A stretch of 64,000 nt of DNA, taken from positions 308,937-372,936 of the forward strand of contig NZ_OBEH01000002.1 in NCBI RefSeq assembly GCF_900215465.1, written 5' to 3'. Position numbers and translations under genes: made by a program. Below, piece by piece: positions 36,150-45,609 of this stretch. The stretch's first letter is position 1; each line of letters starts with the position of its first letter. The stretch comes from Flagellimonas pacifica. Its GTDB lineage: Bacteria; Bacteroidota; Bacteroidia; Flavobacteriales; Flavobacteriaceae. The notes beneath the pieces were generated by a model. The model did no database searches. It was not told the origin of the DNA and saw only the letters and a list, made by a program, of their open reading frames with translations.

Positions 36150-38516
36150 ATGGCAAGCACTTCTGACTTAGATTTAAAATCCCTATTGGATATCTGTCTT
36201 AGAAACTGGAAATGGTTTCTAATATCAGCAATACTCAGCATCTCAGCAGCTATGTTGTATCTAAGATATACTGTTCCTGAGTATAGTGCCACTGCAAAAA
36301 TTCAAATCCTTGAAGAATCTAATCAAGCGTCTGAATTAAGTGTATTGGATGACTTGGACATTTTTTCTTCTGGAAAAGCAAAAATTGAAGATGAAACGGA
36401 ACTCTTAGCAGCAAGGGATAACTTTATCCGTATTGTTAAAAAGATGGATTTGAATATCCAATTTTTCATATTGGGTAGTATTAAGAGTACTGAAATTTAT
36501 AGAAAGGAAGATATCCCATTTTCTATTAATTTTTTATCTAACGATTCAATAATTAATAATACTAAGCACAATTTTTACATTAAGATTTATTCCAACACTT
36601 CATTTGGCTATAAGGAGAAAGAAGATGAGGCGGAGAGTAAATATGAGTATGGAGATAAAATAAAAAGTCCTATAGGCGACATTATTTTAACACCGAAGAA
36701 GAAATTACCAACATATAAAAACAAGCAGTTACAGGTTGTTGTTAATCCAATCGAATATGTGGCAGATAGGTATAGAAAGAAAACATTGATTAAGCCGAAT
36801 GATAAAAAGCTTTCCAATATTATCAATATCAGTTTAACTGACCCAATAGAGCAAAGGGCAATTGATATAATAAACGAGCTTATAGGAATCAACAATACAA
36901 ATGCAGTTTCTGATAAAAAAGCTGTTGCGGACAGGACAACAAAATTCATAAATGATCGTATTACAGAAATCTATTCCAGTTTATCCACAGTTGACGAAAC
37001 AGCTGAAAATTTTAAATCGAGCAGAGGAATAGCTGATTTGGGTTCTCAATCCAATGTAAATTTTAATTTAAGCGCGGCCAGTGAGCAAGAACTGCAAAAT
37101 GCAAACATTGAGTTAAGTATAGCTGGTTCAATGAAAGAACTAATTGACGGTCAAGATGGTTATGATATTATCCCCGAAGTAGGTCTCTCCGATCAAGGTA
37201 TTTCTAATACTGCTCAGCGTTATAATGAGTTGGTGGCTCAAAGAAATAGGTTGTTGGAAAGCTCTGGTGAAAAAAACCCAGTTGTTGTAAAATTGGACCA
37301 GCAGTTAGAGGATTTGAAAAGAGGTATGAAGTCAAGTCTTAACAATGTGACCAATAACCTTAATCTTCAAGTGAATAGCTTAAGTAAACAACTGTCACAA
37401 ATAAACTCTAGAATTTATGCGACTCCTAGTAATGAAAGAGCTTTAAGGGATATAACCAGAAGGCAGCAAACAACGGAATCACTCTACCTGTATTTATTAC
37501 AAAAAAGAGAAGAATCACAAATTACATTTGCTTCGGCATCTCCCAAGTCAAAAGTGATTAATTCTGCTTATGGGTCCAATTTTCCAGTTTCACCTAAGAA
37601 GAAAGCAATTTACTTAGCTTCATTTATTTTAGGGTTGTTGATACCTTTTTCAATATTCTACACTAAAGATTTATTGGATAATAAGGTGCACAATAAAATT
37701 AACTTGGAAAAGACAATTTCGAGGAAAGCTCCTGTATTGGCAGAGCTTCCCAAGGTTAAAAAGAAGGAAAGTAAACTAATTTCCAGTGTGGACCGATCTA
37801 TTTTGGGCGAATCGCTTCGTATACTAAGAACGAATTTGGATTACATGCTGAAAAAGAACGTAAAGCCTGGTAGGGGCGGAGTTATTCTGGTGACTTCAAG
37901 TGTTCCAGGAGAGGGAAAAACGTTTCTATCTTCTAATTTGGCAATGGTATTTGCAAGTACAAAAAAGAAAGTGTTGTTGATTGGCGCAGATATTCGGAAT
38001 CCAAAATTGTATGACTTTTATTCTGATTTAAGTGTAAATGTGAATGGAATCAATAAAAGAAGAAAAGATTTAACCGGATTAACTGAGTATTTGTATGATG
38101 ATAAAGTGGAGGTAAAGGAAATCATCACCTCCATTCATATTAATGATTGTAATGTTGATATTATTTTTTCAGGGAAAATTCCGCCAAACCCTGCAGAACT
38201 TTTAATGAGTAAGCGTTTTAAAGCGCTTATAGAACATACCTCCAACTCATATGATTATGTTATTGTTGACTCAGCACCTCTTTTGCCAGTAACAGATACT
38301 TTGTTGATTAATGAGCATTCCGATCAAACGGTTTATGTAACAAAGGCCGGAGTTACGGAACAAAAAGTTTTAGAGTATCCTATTAAACTTCAGAAAGAGA
38401 AAAAATTAAAAAACCTTGCCTTTGTTGTTAATGGAGTGAAAGATGCTAACTTGGGTTATGGAGGGCAATATGGCTATGGGTACGGAAAGACAGTGAAGAA
38501 ATGGTGGAAATTTTAA
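36150..38516 (+). CDS. wzc: Wzc-like polysaccharide co-polymerase with C-terminal tyrosine kinase
   Basis: A protein of 788 residues. Wzz domain with transmembrane helices at about 20-40 and 480-500, separated by a long coiled-coil periplasmic part. The BY-kinase domain follows: Walker A PGEGKT (587-591), Walker A' VLLIGADIRNPKL, and Walker B YDYVIVDSAPLL. The C-terminus is a tyrosine-rich cluster (YGGQYGYGYGK) for autophosphorylation. It controls chain length and export together with Wza. Phosphotyrosine removal is probably by the PHP-type phosphatase encoded convergently 3 bp away. Confidence 0.95.
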   Translation: MASTSDLDLKSLLDICLRNWKWFLISAILSISAAMLYLRYTVPEYSATAKIQILEESNQASELSVLDDLDIFSSGKAKIEDETELLAARDNFIRIVKKMDLNIQFFILGSIKSTEIYRKEDIPFSINFLSNDSIINNTKHNFYIKIYSNTSFGYKEKEDEAESKYEYGDKIKSPIGDIILTPKKKLPTYKNKQLQVVVNPIEYVADRYRKKTLIKPNDKKLSNIINISLTDPIEQRAIDIINELIGINNTNAVSDKKAVADRTTKFINDRITEIYSSLSTVDETAENFKSSRGIADLGSQSNVNFNLSAASEQELQNANIELSIAGSMKELIDGQDGYDIIPEVGLSDQGISNTAQRYNELVAQRNRLLESSGEKNPVVVKLDQQLEDLKRGMKSSLNNVTNNLNLQVNSLSKQLSQINSRIYATPSNERALRDITRRQQTTESLYLYLLQKREESQITFASASPKSKVINSAYGSNFPVSPKKKAIYLASFILGLLIPFSIFYTKDLLDNKVHNKINLEKTISRKAPVLAELPKVKKKESKLISSVDRSILGESLRILRTNLDYMLKKNVKPGRGGVILVTSSVPGEGKTFLSSNLAMVFASTKKKVLLIGADIRNPKLYDFYSDLSVNVNGINKRRKDLTGLTEYLYDDKVEVKEIITSIHINDCNVDIIFSGKIPPNPAELLMSKRFKALIEHTSNSYDYVIVDSAPLLPVTDTLLINEHSDQTVYVTKAGVTEQKVLEYPIKLQKEKKLKNLAFVVNGVKDANLGYGGQYGYGYGKTVKKWWKF

Positions 38517-38519
38517 CGA

Positions 38520-39260
38520 TCAGTAAAAATTATCAATCGTATTTTCTATCACAGGCAAAATTCTACTTAATGTCTTAGTAGATATTTTAATTTCCTTTAT
38601 TGCTTGCAAATGCTTAAGATTATGCGCGTCAGATGCGCAAAAATCAATCATATTATCGTTAAGGAGCTTCATTGCGGTCTTCTGGATATCTGTTCCATAA
38701 TGACCAGAAAGAGAGAGGAAATTCAGTTGAAATTGGATTCCTTTTGATTTATAGTATTTATATTCATCATATTTTTTGTGATAATAAATGTATCGTTCTG
38801 GATGAGCCAAGATTGGGAAATAGTTGCACTGCATAATTTTTTCAACAGCACTGTCAAAATTGAAGGATGGTTGTAGATAAGACATTTCAATGAGTAGGTG
38901 ATGTTTTTTTAAAGGCATAATGGTGTTTTCTTCCAATAAAGTTTCAAAACCATCATCTATCATATGTTCTGCTGCATAATCAATATTGAACTTATCCAAA
39001 CCTAGAGCAGATAATTCCTGCTTAAGAGAGTTATAAGATTCTTTTATTGTATTTGGAGTATTTGGATGGTAATGATTCATTATATGTGGAGTGCATATAA
39101 AATTGCTTATTCCAAACTCTAAAAAAAAGTTCAATAGCTCAACGGAATCATCAACGGTTTTACAACCATCATCTATTCCAGGTAGTATATGATTGTGCAT
39201 ATCCACCAACCCATGCAGATAATCTGCCAAAAATACTTTCTTCTGGAAAAAGCTGAACAT
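38520..39260 (-). CDS. PHP-family tyrosine-protein phosphatase (CpsB/YwqE-like)
   Basis: A protein of 246 residues. The PHP metal-binding start is DMHNHILPGIDDG (His22, His24); further ligands are likely in ICTPHIMNHYHPN, LLIEMSY, ILAHPERYIYY and DFCASDAHNL. In Firmicutes CpsB and YwqE dephosphorylate BY-kinases; the position next to wzc supports the same role here and there is no low-molecular-weight Wzb. It is encoded on the reverse strand, convergent with wzc, so kinase and phosphatase are not in one operon. Confidence 0.93.
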   Translation of the reverse strand: MFSFFQKKVFLADYLHGLVDMHNHILPGIDDGCKTVDDSVELLNFFLEFGISNFICTPHIMNHYHPNTPNTIKESYNSLKQELSALGLDKFNIDYAAEHMIDDGFETLLEENTIMPLKKHHLLIEMSYLQPSFNFDSAVEKIMQCNYFPILAHPERYIYYHKKYDEYKYYKSKGIQFQLNFLSLSGHYGTDIQKTAMKLLNDNMIDFCASDAHNLKHLQAIKEIKISTKTLSRILPVIENTIDNFY

Positions 39261-39639
39261 GATAAAAATTTGGAAAGCAAAGATAGGGCATTAATGCTTG
39301 AGGCCTTTTGATTGAGATTACAAATTGAATGTTATAGTTCGCTTTTGGACAAATTATCTTTTCAAATCTATTTTGTAATGATGGCAGGGGAATCATTCTT
39401 TAGAGCTTCAACTGAGGAACGTTGAGACAATTAAAGGAACGACCTTCTTAAGATCTTTTTTAACAATTAAGAAATTGAAAGTACATGGACTATTGTAAAA
39501 ATCATCACATTTTGTAAAGTAGGATTTAAATTGTTAAATTCAATGTTTTTTGCCATATCCTATTAATCGAAAATTTGACAATTTGCAGTAAATCTGGATT
39601 TTCAGTTTTCTATTTGCAATTGGACATATTTCAACCTTA
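39261..39639. other. 379-bp divergent intergenic region
   Basis: Between the reverse phosphatase gene and the forward TonB receptor gene. It is AT-rich. A -7-like TCTATTTG lies at 39609-39616, 24 bp before the receptor ATG, with TTG at 39583-39585 at a rather long spacing of 23. I see no other feature. Confidence 0.4.
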
Positions 39640-42417
39640 ATGAAAAGAACATTATTTGTATTCCAATTAGTTTTAATGATTACTTCTGTAAGTGCTCAAC
39701 AGGATACGGTTAAAATATCAATTTCTTATACGGGTTCTAACATCCAATCGATTCTTCATAGTATAGAGGAATCTTCCAATTATCGATTTTATTATTTGGA
39801 GGAGTGGCTTGAGGATAATTCTGAAACAATTTCCGTTGATTTCAAGGATGCCAGTCTCGATGAAATTCTAAACAAAACTTTTGAAAACACCCCTTTAAAT
39901 TTTTACATCCTTAATGAAAAAGTGATATTGAGTCAGAACAATATCATCTATGATGAACTTCCTCAAGGATATTTTACGGGACCTGTCAATGACACTATAA
40001 TTAAAAGTGAAGTAGTATCTGAAAGTATATATACCCCGGTTTTTTATAATGAGGACAATAGTCGGGAAAGTGATGAAATAAAAACAGTACGAATTGGTAA
40101 AGAAAAGCCAGGGAATGTTCGTAAAACATTTAAACTTAGAGGGTATGTAGAAAACAGCAACAATAATTCCCCTATACCAAATCTGACCTTGATTGAAAGA
40201 ACTAAAGGAATTGGCACAGTAACGGACCTTAACGGTAATTATGAAATAAACTTACCTCCAGGAATTAATGTGCTAGAGACAGTAGCATTGGGTATAGAAA
40301 AGCAAAGAAAAAAAGTAATCATTTACAATGATGGTGAACTGAATTTTAATCTAGTTGAGAGAATTGAACAATTAGAAGAAGTTGTAGTTCAGGGAAATCA
40401 AAAAAAGAATGTTGAAGAGGAAATAGCTGGCACAAACCAGATTGATTCTGAAGAAAGCAAGGATATTCCTTTGGTATTAGGCGAGCGGAATATCTTGTCC
40501 GTTGCCACAAAATTACCTGGAATTACCAACGCGGGAGAAGGAGCAACAGGGCTCAACATTCGCGGAGGTAAAACGGATCAAAATTTAGTGCTTTTAGACA
40601 ATGCAGTAGTTTATAATCCCACGCACTTTTTTGGTATTTTTCAGGCATTGAACCCCTTTGTCACCAAAGGAGTAAAAATTTATAAGGGCAATATACCTGC
40701 GGAATTTGGCGGAAGGCTATCTGCGGTACTTGACATTACCACCATTGATGGAAATACAGAAAAATTTAAAGGTGAAGGTTCCATAGGCCCTGTAACCAGT
40801 AACATTGCATTGCAAATACCAATTGTAAAGGACACGTCATCTTTGGTTATAGGAGCAAGAGGAGCTTATTCAGATTGGGTCCTTCGTTCTCTTGATAATG
40901 AAGATTTGAACAACAAAGAAGCTTCATTTTATGATGTGGTCGCAAACTATACCCACAAATTAAATGAAAATAATAGTCTAAAAGTGACTGGGCACTTTAG
41001 TAATGACAGATTCAGTATCACAGCAGATTCCATACATCATTACAGCAACCGGTCAATTTCATTGGAATGGAACCACAAATTCAATGAGAAGAACAGTGGA
41101 CATTTTCAATTGAACAATAGTCAGTATAAATTTGATATTGGATATGACGGTCCATCAAACAATGATTTTGAACTCGGCTATGGTATTGATGAAACAGAAC
41201 TTAAACTGAAAATGAACTATGTGCCAGATTCGCTTCATTTTATTGATTATGGATTATCTGCCAAGTTGTATGATGTAAATCCAGGATATATAGAACCAAA
41301 AGGATCAAGTTCTTCTATAGCTAATGTAAAAATTCCAAAAGAAAGAGCGTTGGAAGGGGCTCTATTTATAGGAGATAATTTTAAAATCTCAGATAAGTTT
41401 GCAATAAATGCAGGTCTGCGCTATTCTTTCTTTGCGGTTTTGGGAGAGACAATTGAAAGAAACTACCAAGAAGGATTTCCAAGAAACCAAGATACGTTTC
41501 TTGGAACTACCAGTTATGGAAAAAACGATATTGTGAAAACATATGGCGGGCCGGAAATCAGGGCCTCCGCTAGATATTTATTCACGCCAGATTTTTCAAT
41601 CAAGGCTAGTTACAACAATATGTATCAATATATCCATACTTTAAGCAATACCACAACCATTTCACCTATTGATACCTGGAAACTTACTGACTCCAATATA
41701 AGACCGCAACAAGCCGAACAATACTCCCTGGGGATATTCAGTAATTTTGAAGATGATAATTATGAGATCAGTATTGAGGGATACCTTAAAAATTCAAAAA
41801 ACATACTTGATTTTAAAACTGGTGCACGCATTTTATTGAATGAACAGATTGAAACAGAAGTAATACAGGGTGATGGAAGAGCTTATGGCTTGGAATTCCT
41901 TTTGAGAAAAAATAAAGGTAGAATTAATGGTTGGTTGGGGTATACCTATTCAAGGTCGGAATTGAAATTTGATGGTCTCTTTACGGAAGAACGAATCAAT
42001 GGCGGCAATTATTTTCCTTCCAACTATGACAAGCCACATGATGTTAGCCTTGTGGCAAATTATAAATTTACAAGACGATATAGCGCTTCGTTGAATTTTT
42101 CTTATCAGACAGGAAGACCTATAACTTATCCTATAGGACAATACAGTTTTAATAATTCGGAGTATGTGTTTTATAGTAACAGGAACGAATTTAGAATACC
42201 AGATTATTACAGGTTGGATATCGGAATTAATATTGAAGGTAATCATAAAATAAAAAAATTGGCCCATAGTTTTTGGAACATCTCGATCTATAACGTGCTA
42301 GGAAGAGCTAATCCGTATTCTGTTTTTTTTGTTTCGGAGCAGGGTGAGGTTAAGGCCTATAAAAGTTCAATTTTTGGAGTACCGATTCCTTCAATCACAT
42401 ACAATTTTAAGTTTTAA
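39640..42417 (+). CDS. TonB-dependent receptor with N-terminal STN domain
   Basis: A protein of 925 residues. Signal peptide (about 1-19, SVSAQQ), then an STN domain (about 25-105), a spacer, a carboxypeptidase-regulatory-like domain (about 165-245; KLRGYVENSNNNSPIPNL), a plug beginning at EEVVVQGNQ, with GLNIRGGKTDQNLVLLDNA and the GGRLSAVLDI end, and a large beta-barrel ending in ITYNFKF. STN domains usually mean signalling to an anti-sigma factor or a link to an inner-membrane partner, but no FecR/sigma pair is present nearby. It shares one base with the downstream DUF4249 gene, and the next gene follows by 8 bp, so three genes form an operon. The substrate is unknown. Confidence 0.92.
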   Translation: MKRTLFVFQLVLMITSVSAQQDTVKISISYTGSNIQSILHSIEESSNYRFYYLEEWLEDNSETISVDFKDASLDEILNKTFENTPLNFYILNEKVILSQNNIIYDELPQGYFTGPVNDTIIKSEVVSESIYTPVFYNEDNSRESDEIKTVRIGKEKPGNVRKTFKLRGYVENSNNNSPIPNLTLIERTKGIGTVTDLNGNYEINLPPGINVLETVALGIEKQRKKVIIYNDGELNFNLVERIEQLEEVVVQGNQKKNVEEEIAGTNQIDSEESKDIPLVLGERNILSVATKLPGITNAGEGATGLNIRGGKTDQNLVLLDNAVVYNPTHFFGIFQALNPFVTKGVKIYKGNIPAEFGGRLSAVLDITTIDGNTEKFKGEGSIGPVTSNIALQIPIVKDTSSLVIGARGAYSDWVLRSLDNEDLNNKEASFYDVVANYTHKLNENNSLKVTGHFSNDRFSITADSIHHYSNRSISLEWNHKFNEKNSGHFQLNNSQYKFDIGYDGPSNNDFELGYGIDETELKLKMNYVPDSLHFIDYGLSAKLYDVNPGYIEPKGSSSSIANVKIPKERALEGALFIGDNFKISDKFAINAGLRYSFFAVLGETIERNYQEGFPRNQDTFLGTTSYGKNDIVKTYGGPEIRASARYLFTPDFSIKASYNNMYQYIHTLSNTTTISPIDTWKLTDSNIRPQQAEQYSLGIFSNFEDDNYEISIEGYLKNSKNILDFKTGARILLNEQIETEVIQGDGRAYGLEFLLRKNKGRINGWLGYTYSRSELKFDGLFTEERINGGNYFPSNYDKPHDVSLVANYKFTRRYSASLNFSYQTGRPITYPIGQYSFNNSEYVFYSNRNEFRIPDYYRLDIGINIEGNHKIKKLAHSFWNISIYNVLGRANPYSVFFVSEQGEVKAYKSSIFGVPIPSITYNFKF

Positions 42418-43715
42418 TGGTGTTTCAACGTAAAAATAGCGAAGTATTAAACTGGGATTCTATGTTAGGGAAATCCAGAACTATTGCAAGATGTGTTTTT
42501 GCTTTTTATCTAATTGTATTAATAAATGGTTGCATAGAACCTCATGATTTCACCATACCAAACGGAAATAATCTAGTCATTGACGCCTTATTGACGGATG
42601 AACTAAAACGCCATGAGGTAGTATTATCTAGGGGATACAGTTTTGACCTGGATTCAACTATAGTAGAAACTGGAGCCAATGTAAAGATTATGGACGATTT
42701 GTTAAATGAGTATTCATTTACGGAAGTTGAAGGGGGTAGATATGTGTCGGATAATGAATTTGAAGCAAAAGTGGGAGTTGGCTATACTCTGCAGATAAGT
42801 ACAAAGGATGGTAGTTTATATAGTTCAAGCTCGGAAAAGTTTGATGCCAACTCGCAAATAAGGAATATCAAGGCCGAACGAGGGATAAATTCTTTTGATA
42901 AGGATGGTGTAAAGATTTTTTTGGAAAATAACGCATTGTCAGGTAACCCTCAATATTTTAGATATGAATATGAAGAAACGTATAAAATAATAGCTCCTAA
43001 ATATGTAAATCTTGATTTTAAACTAGAAAATTATGACCCATGTAAAAGCCCGGACACCTATGACTTTTCTATAGTTGCAAGGGATGAACAACAGAAAATT
43101 TGCTATGGTTTTCAAACATCCAGTGAAATTATTCAGGTCAGTACACAGAATCAAAACGAGAGCACTATTGAAAACCAACTTGTACGTTTTATACCTGCAG
43201 ACGATTATATTCTTTCTCACCGTTACAGTATTTTGGTCAAGCAATATGTCCAGTCAGAAAAGGCATACAGTTATTATAAATCATTAGATGATTTTTCATC
43301 ATCTGAAAGTGTTTTTACAGATGTTCAACCTGGTTTTTTGGAAGGCAACGTAAAATCTGAAAACAATACTGAGGAAAAAGTTCTTGGTTTATTTGAAGTG
43401 GCATCAGTTTCATCAAAACGTTTGTTTTTTAGTTACACCGATTTTTTTCCGGACGAACCTTTACCTGACTACCCTTTTAAATGCAGTAGTTTGGCAAGGC
43501 CCCCTGTTTCACAACCTCAAGTATGTAATAGCTCAACCTTTCCTCACTGTAGGGAGCGGTCGTTGTACATCTTAATCGATGATGGGTCTGTTGCCTATTG
43601 GAGTGAAACCGAAAATCAAGGCTGTGAAGCAGGTCCTTATATTGTCGTTCCAAGGGTTTGTGGTGATTGTACTTTATTGGGAAGCAACGAGGAACCAGAA
43701 TTTTGGATTGAGTAA
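42417..43715 (+). CDS. DUF4249-family outer-membrane-associated lipoprotein
   Basis: A protein of 432 residues. The chosen ATG overlaps the receptor stop; a later ATG at 42462 gives a tighter signal peptide ending LINGC, a plausible lipobox. The FTIPNGNNLVIDALLTDELKRHEVVLSRGY start is typical of DUF4249, which is nearly always encoded right after an STN TonB receptor in Bacteroidota. The C-terminal quarter has several Cys (PFKCSSL, NSSTFPHCR, NQGCEAGP, CGDCTLLG) that may bind metal or form disulfides. It probably sits on the receptor at the outer membrane; the substrate is unknown. Confidence 0.87.
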   Translation: MVFQRKNSEVLNWDSMLGKSRTIARCVFAFYLIVLINGCIEPHDFTIPNGNNLVIDALLTDELKRHEVVLSRGYSFDLDSTIVETGANVKIMDDLLNEYSFTEVEGGRYVSDNEFEAKVGVGYTLQISTKDGSLYSSSSEKFDANSQIRNIKAERGINSFDKDGVKIFLENNALSGNPQYFRYEYEETYKIIAPKYVNLDFKLENYDPCKSPDTYDFSIVARDEQQKICYGFQTSSEIIQVSTQNQNESTIENQLVRFIPADDYILSHRYSILVKQYVQSEKAYSYYKSLDDFSSSESVFTDVQPGFLEGNVKSENNTEEKVLGLFEVASVSSKRLFFSYTDFFPDEPLPDYPFKCSSLARPPVSQPQVCNSSTFPHCRERSLYILIDDGSVAYWSETENQGCEAGPYIVVPRVCGDCTLLGSNEEPEFWIE

Positions 43716-43723
43716 TAGTAAAT

Positions 43724-45493
43724 ATGAACAGTAAAATTTTTATATCTCTTATATTTTTATCGATTTTGTCGGGTACACTCCCTGCTCAAACTAAGCAGAT
43801 CTCTGTGTACGATAAGTACGAGGGGATGTCAAGTGAAAAAATTTATGTAGGTGTAAACACCACTTTATTGTTTACTGGAGAATATTTGTACTATACAGTC
43901 TTTTGTCTTGATGATAAAACCAAGCAACCAAGTAAAATAAGCAGTTACGCATATTTGCAATTGATATCTAATGATGGCACGGTAATATTTCAACACAAAG
44001 TAAGTCTTATAAATAGTCGAGGGCAAGGTGATTTTTTTGTTCCAACTTCAATTTCATCAGGAGTTTACAAACTTATTGGCTATACCAAATGGATGCGGAA
44101 CGGAAGAACAGAATTGTTTTTTCAAGATGATATAAGCATCATAAATCCATATCAAAGCAATCAAACAAGAATACTTAAAGATAAGAGCAGCTCAATTGTT
44201 CAAAATTCTATAACTGCATCTGGACTAAAAATACAACAAGATAAAAGGTTTGTTCTTGAAGCGGATAAAAACACTTACCCTAAGAGAACCAAGGTCAATC
44301 TAAAATTGAAAAATTTTAGAGGTCCTTCTGGTTATGGTAATTATTCACTTTCAGTAAGGCGAAAATCAGAGTTCCCGAATAAGTTTGTTGATCAGAATCC
44401 AATAAGTTTTATTGAATCTCATAGCAGGGCCACTGCAAATGAATTACCTAAATATTTTAACATTGAATATTTGCCAGAAACCTTGGGTGAGCGAATATCG
44501 GGCAAGATTGTTCCTCGAACCGAAGGTACAAGCGTAGAAAATAAGATTGTGGGAATTTCAATTCCCGGAACTGATTTTCAGTTAAAAGCAGCCGTAACGG
44601 ATTCAGAAGGTGAGTTTCATGTTGATATCTTCCAAAATTATACCAAACCTGTTATTATTGCCCAAATGCTGGAAGAAGGGGATAAGGATGCCTTTAAAGT
44701 AGAATTAATTCATGACCCGCCCCTGAACTTGGACAATCTTAAGTTTAAAGAATTCAGTATGGATAGTACAATGGAATCTGCCATACTGGAAAGGAGTGTT
44801 AGTAATCAAATTGAAAATGCTTACTATCAAGCAAGGCCGGATACACTTGAAATTAAAGAACGGAATGATCCATATGGGGGAGGGGAGATAGAAAGATATG
44901 ATTTGGATGATTTTACCAGATTTCCCACTTTAATTGAAACAATGGTTGAAATATTGCCTTATGCATCCATTAGAAAACAAGGAAAAGACAATTTCATTTT
45001 CAATGTGAGGCTATTTGATAACTATGAAGGTCCACAACGAAGTGCTTTGGTGTTTATTGATGGAATGCTAATTACCAGTCATAAACGCATTGTTGAATTT
45101 GATTCGAAAACAATAAGCCATATTTCTGTGGTTAGGGAAAAGTTTGAGCTTGCTGGCAAAAATTATCGTGGTATGATAAATATTGAAACCTTCGATAAGA
45201 ACTATTTTGAGGAAACATCAATGGAAAATATTGCGTATTTAGAAATTATGCCACCAGTTAAAAAGAAGAAATACTACCATCAATCTTATTCACAAGAAGA
45301 AAAGGAGAAGTATAAAAGACACCCTGATAATAGATATCAATTACTTTGGAATCCAAATGTAAAGCTTCAAGGTTCCGAAAAATCATTTGATTTCTATACA
45401 TCAGATATACCTGGAATATATGAAATTACACTAGAGGGATTCTCGATTTTTGGAAGACCCGTTTTTGTGAGTCAGACTATTGAGGTTAGATGA
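43724..45493 (+). CDS. Large secreted protein with MG2-like and TonB-plug-like segments
   Basis: A protein of 589 residues with signal peptide (ending LPAQ). The N-terminal half resembles an MG2-type beta-sandwich (EKIYVGVNTTLLFTGEYLY, SSGVYKLIGYTKWMRNG). The middle has YPKRTKVNLKLKNF and a carboxypeptidase-regulatory-like stretch. Near residues 430-490 RSALVFIDGMLITSHKRI and ISHISVVREKFELAG look like a TonB plug, but there is no barrel. I do not know its function. It is the third gene of the STN-TonB/DUF4249 operon, so it probably joins the same outer-membrane complex. Confidence 0.72.
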   Translation: MNSKIFISLIFLSILSGTLPAQTKQISVYDKYEGMSSEKIYVGVNTTLLFTGEYLYYTVFCLDDKTKQPSKISSYAYLQLISNDGTVIFQHKVSLINSRGQGDFFVPTSISSGVYKLIGYTKWMRNGRTELFFQDDISIINPYQSNQTRILKDKSSSIVQNSITASGLKIQQDKRFVLEADKNTYPKRTKVNLKLKNFRGPSGYGNYSLSVRRKSEFPNKFVDQNPISFIESHSRATANELPKYFNIEYLPETLGERISGKIVPRTEGTSVENKIVGISIPGTDFQLKAAVTDSEGEFHVDIFQNYTKPVIIAQMLEEGDKDAFKVELIHDPPLNLDNLKFKEFSMDSTMESAILERSVSNQIENAYYQARPDTLEIKERNDPYGGGEIERYDLDDFTRFPTLIETMVEILPYASIRKQGKDNFIFNVRLFDNYEGPQRSALVFIDGMLITSHKRIVEFDSKTISHISVVREKFELAGKNYRGMINIETFDKNYFEETSMENIAYLEIMPPVKKKKYYHQSYSQEEKEKYKRHPDNRYQLLWNPNVKLQGSEKSFDFYTSDIPGIYEITLEGFSIFGRPVFVSQTIEVR

Positions 45494-45609
45494 AAGTAAT
45501 ATTTTGGTGTAGTACGTAGTCTTCAAGTATTCTGCAAACGTTCAATGCGATACAAGGACTTTTATGGTACAACACTTTTATATTGGATTGTAAATAGCGA
45601 TAGAAAATT

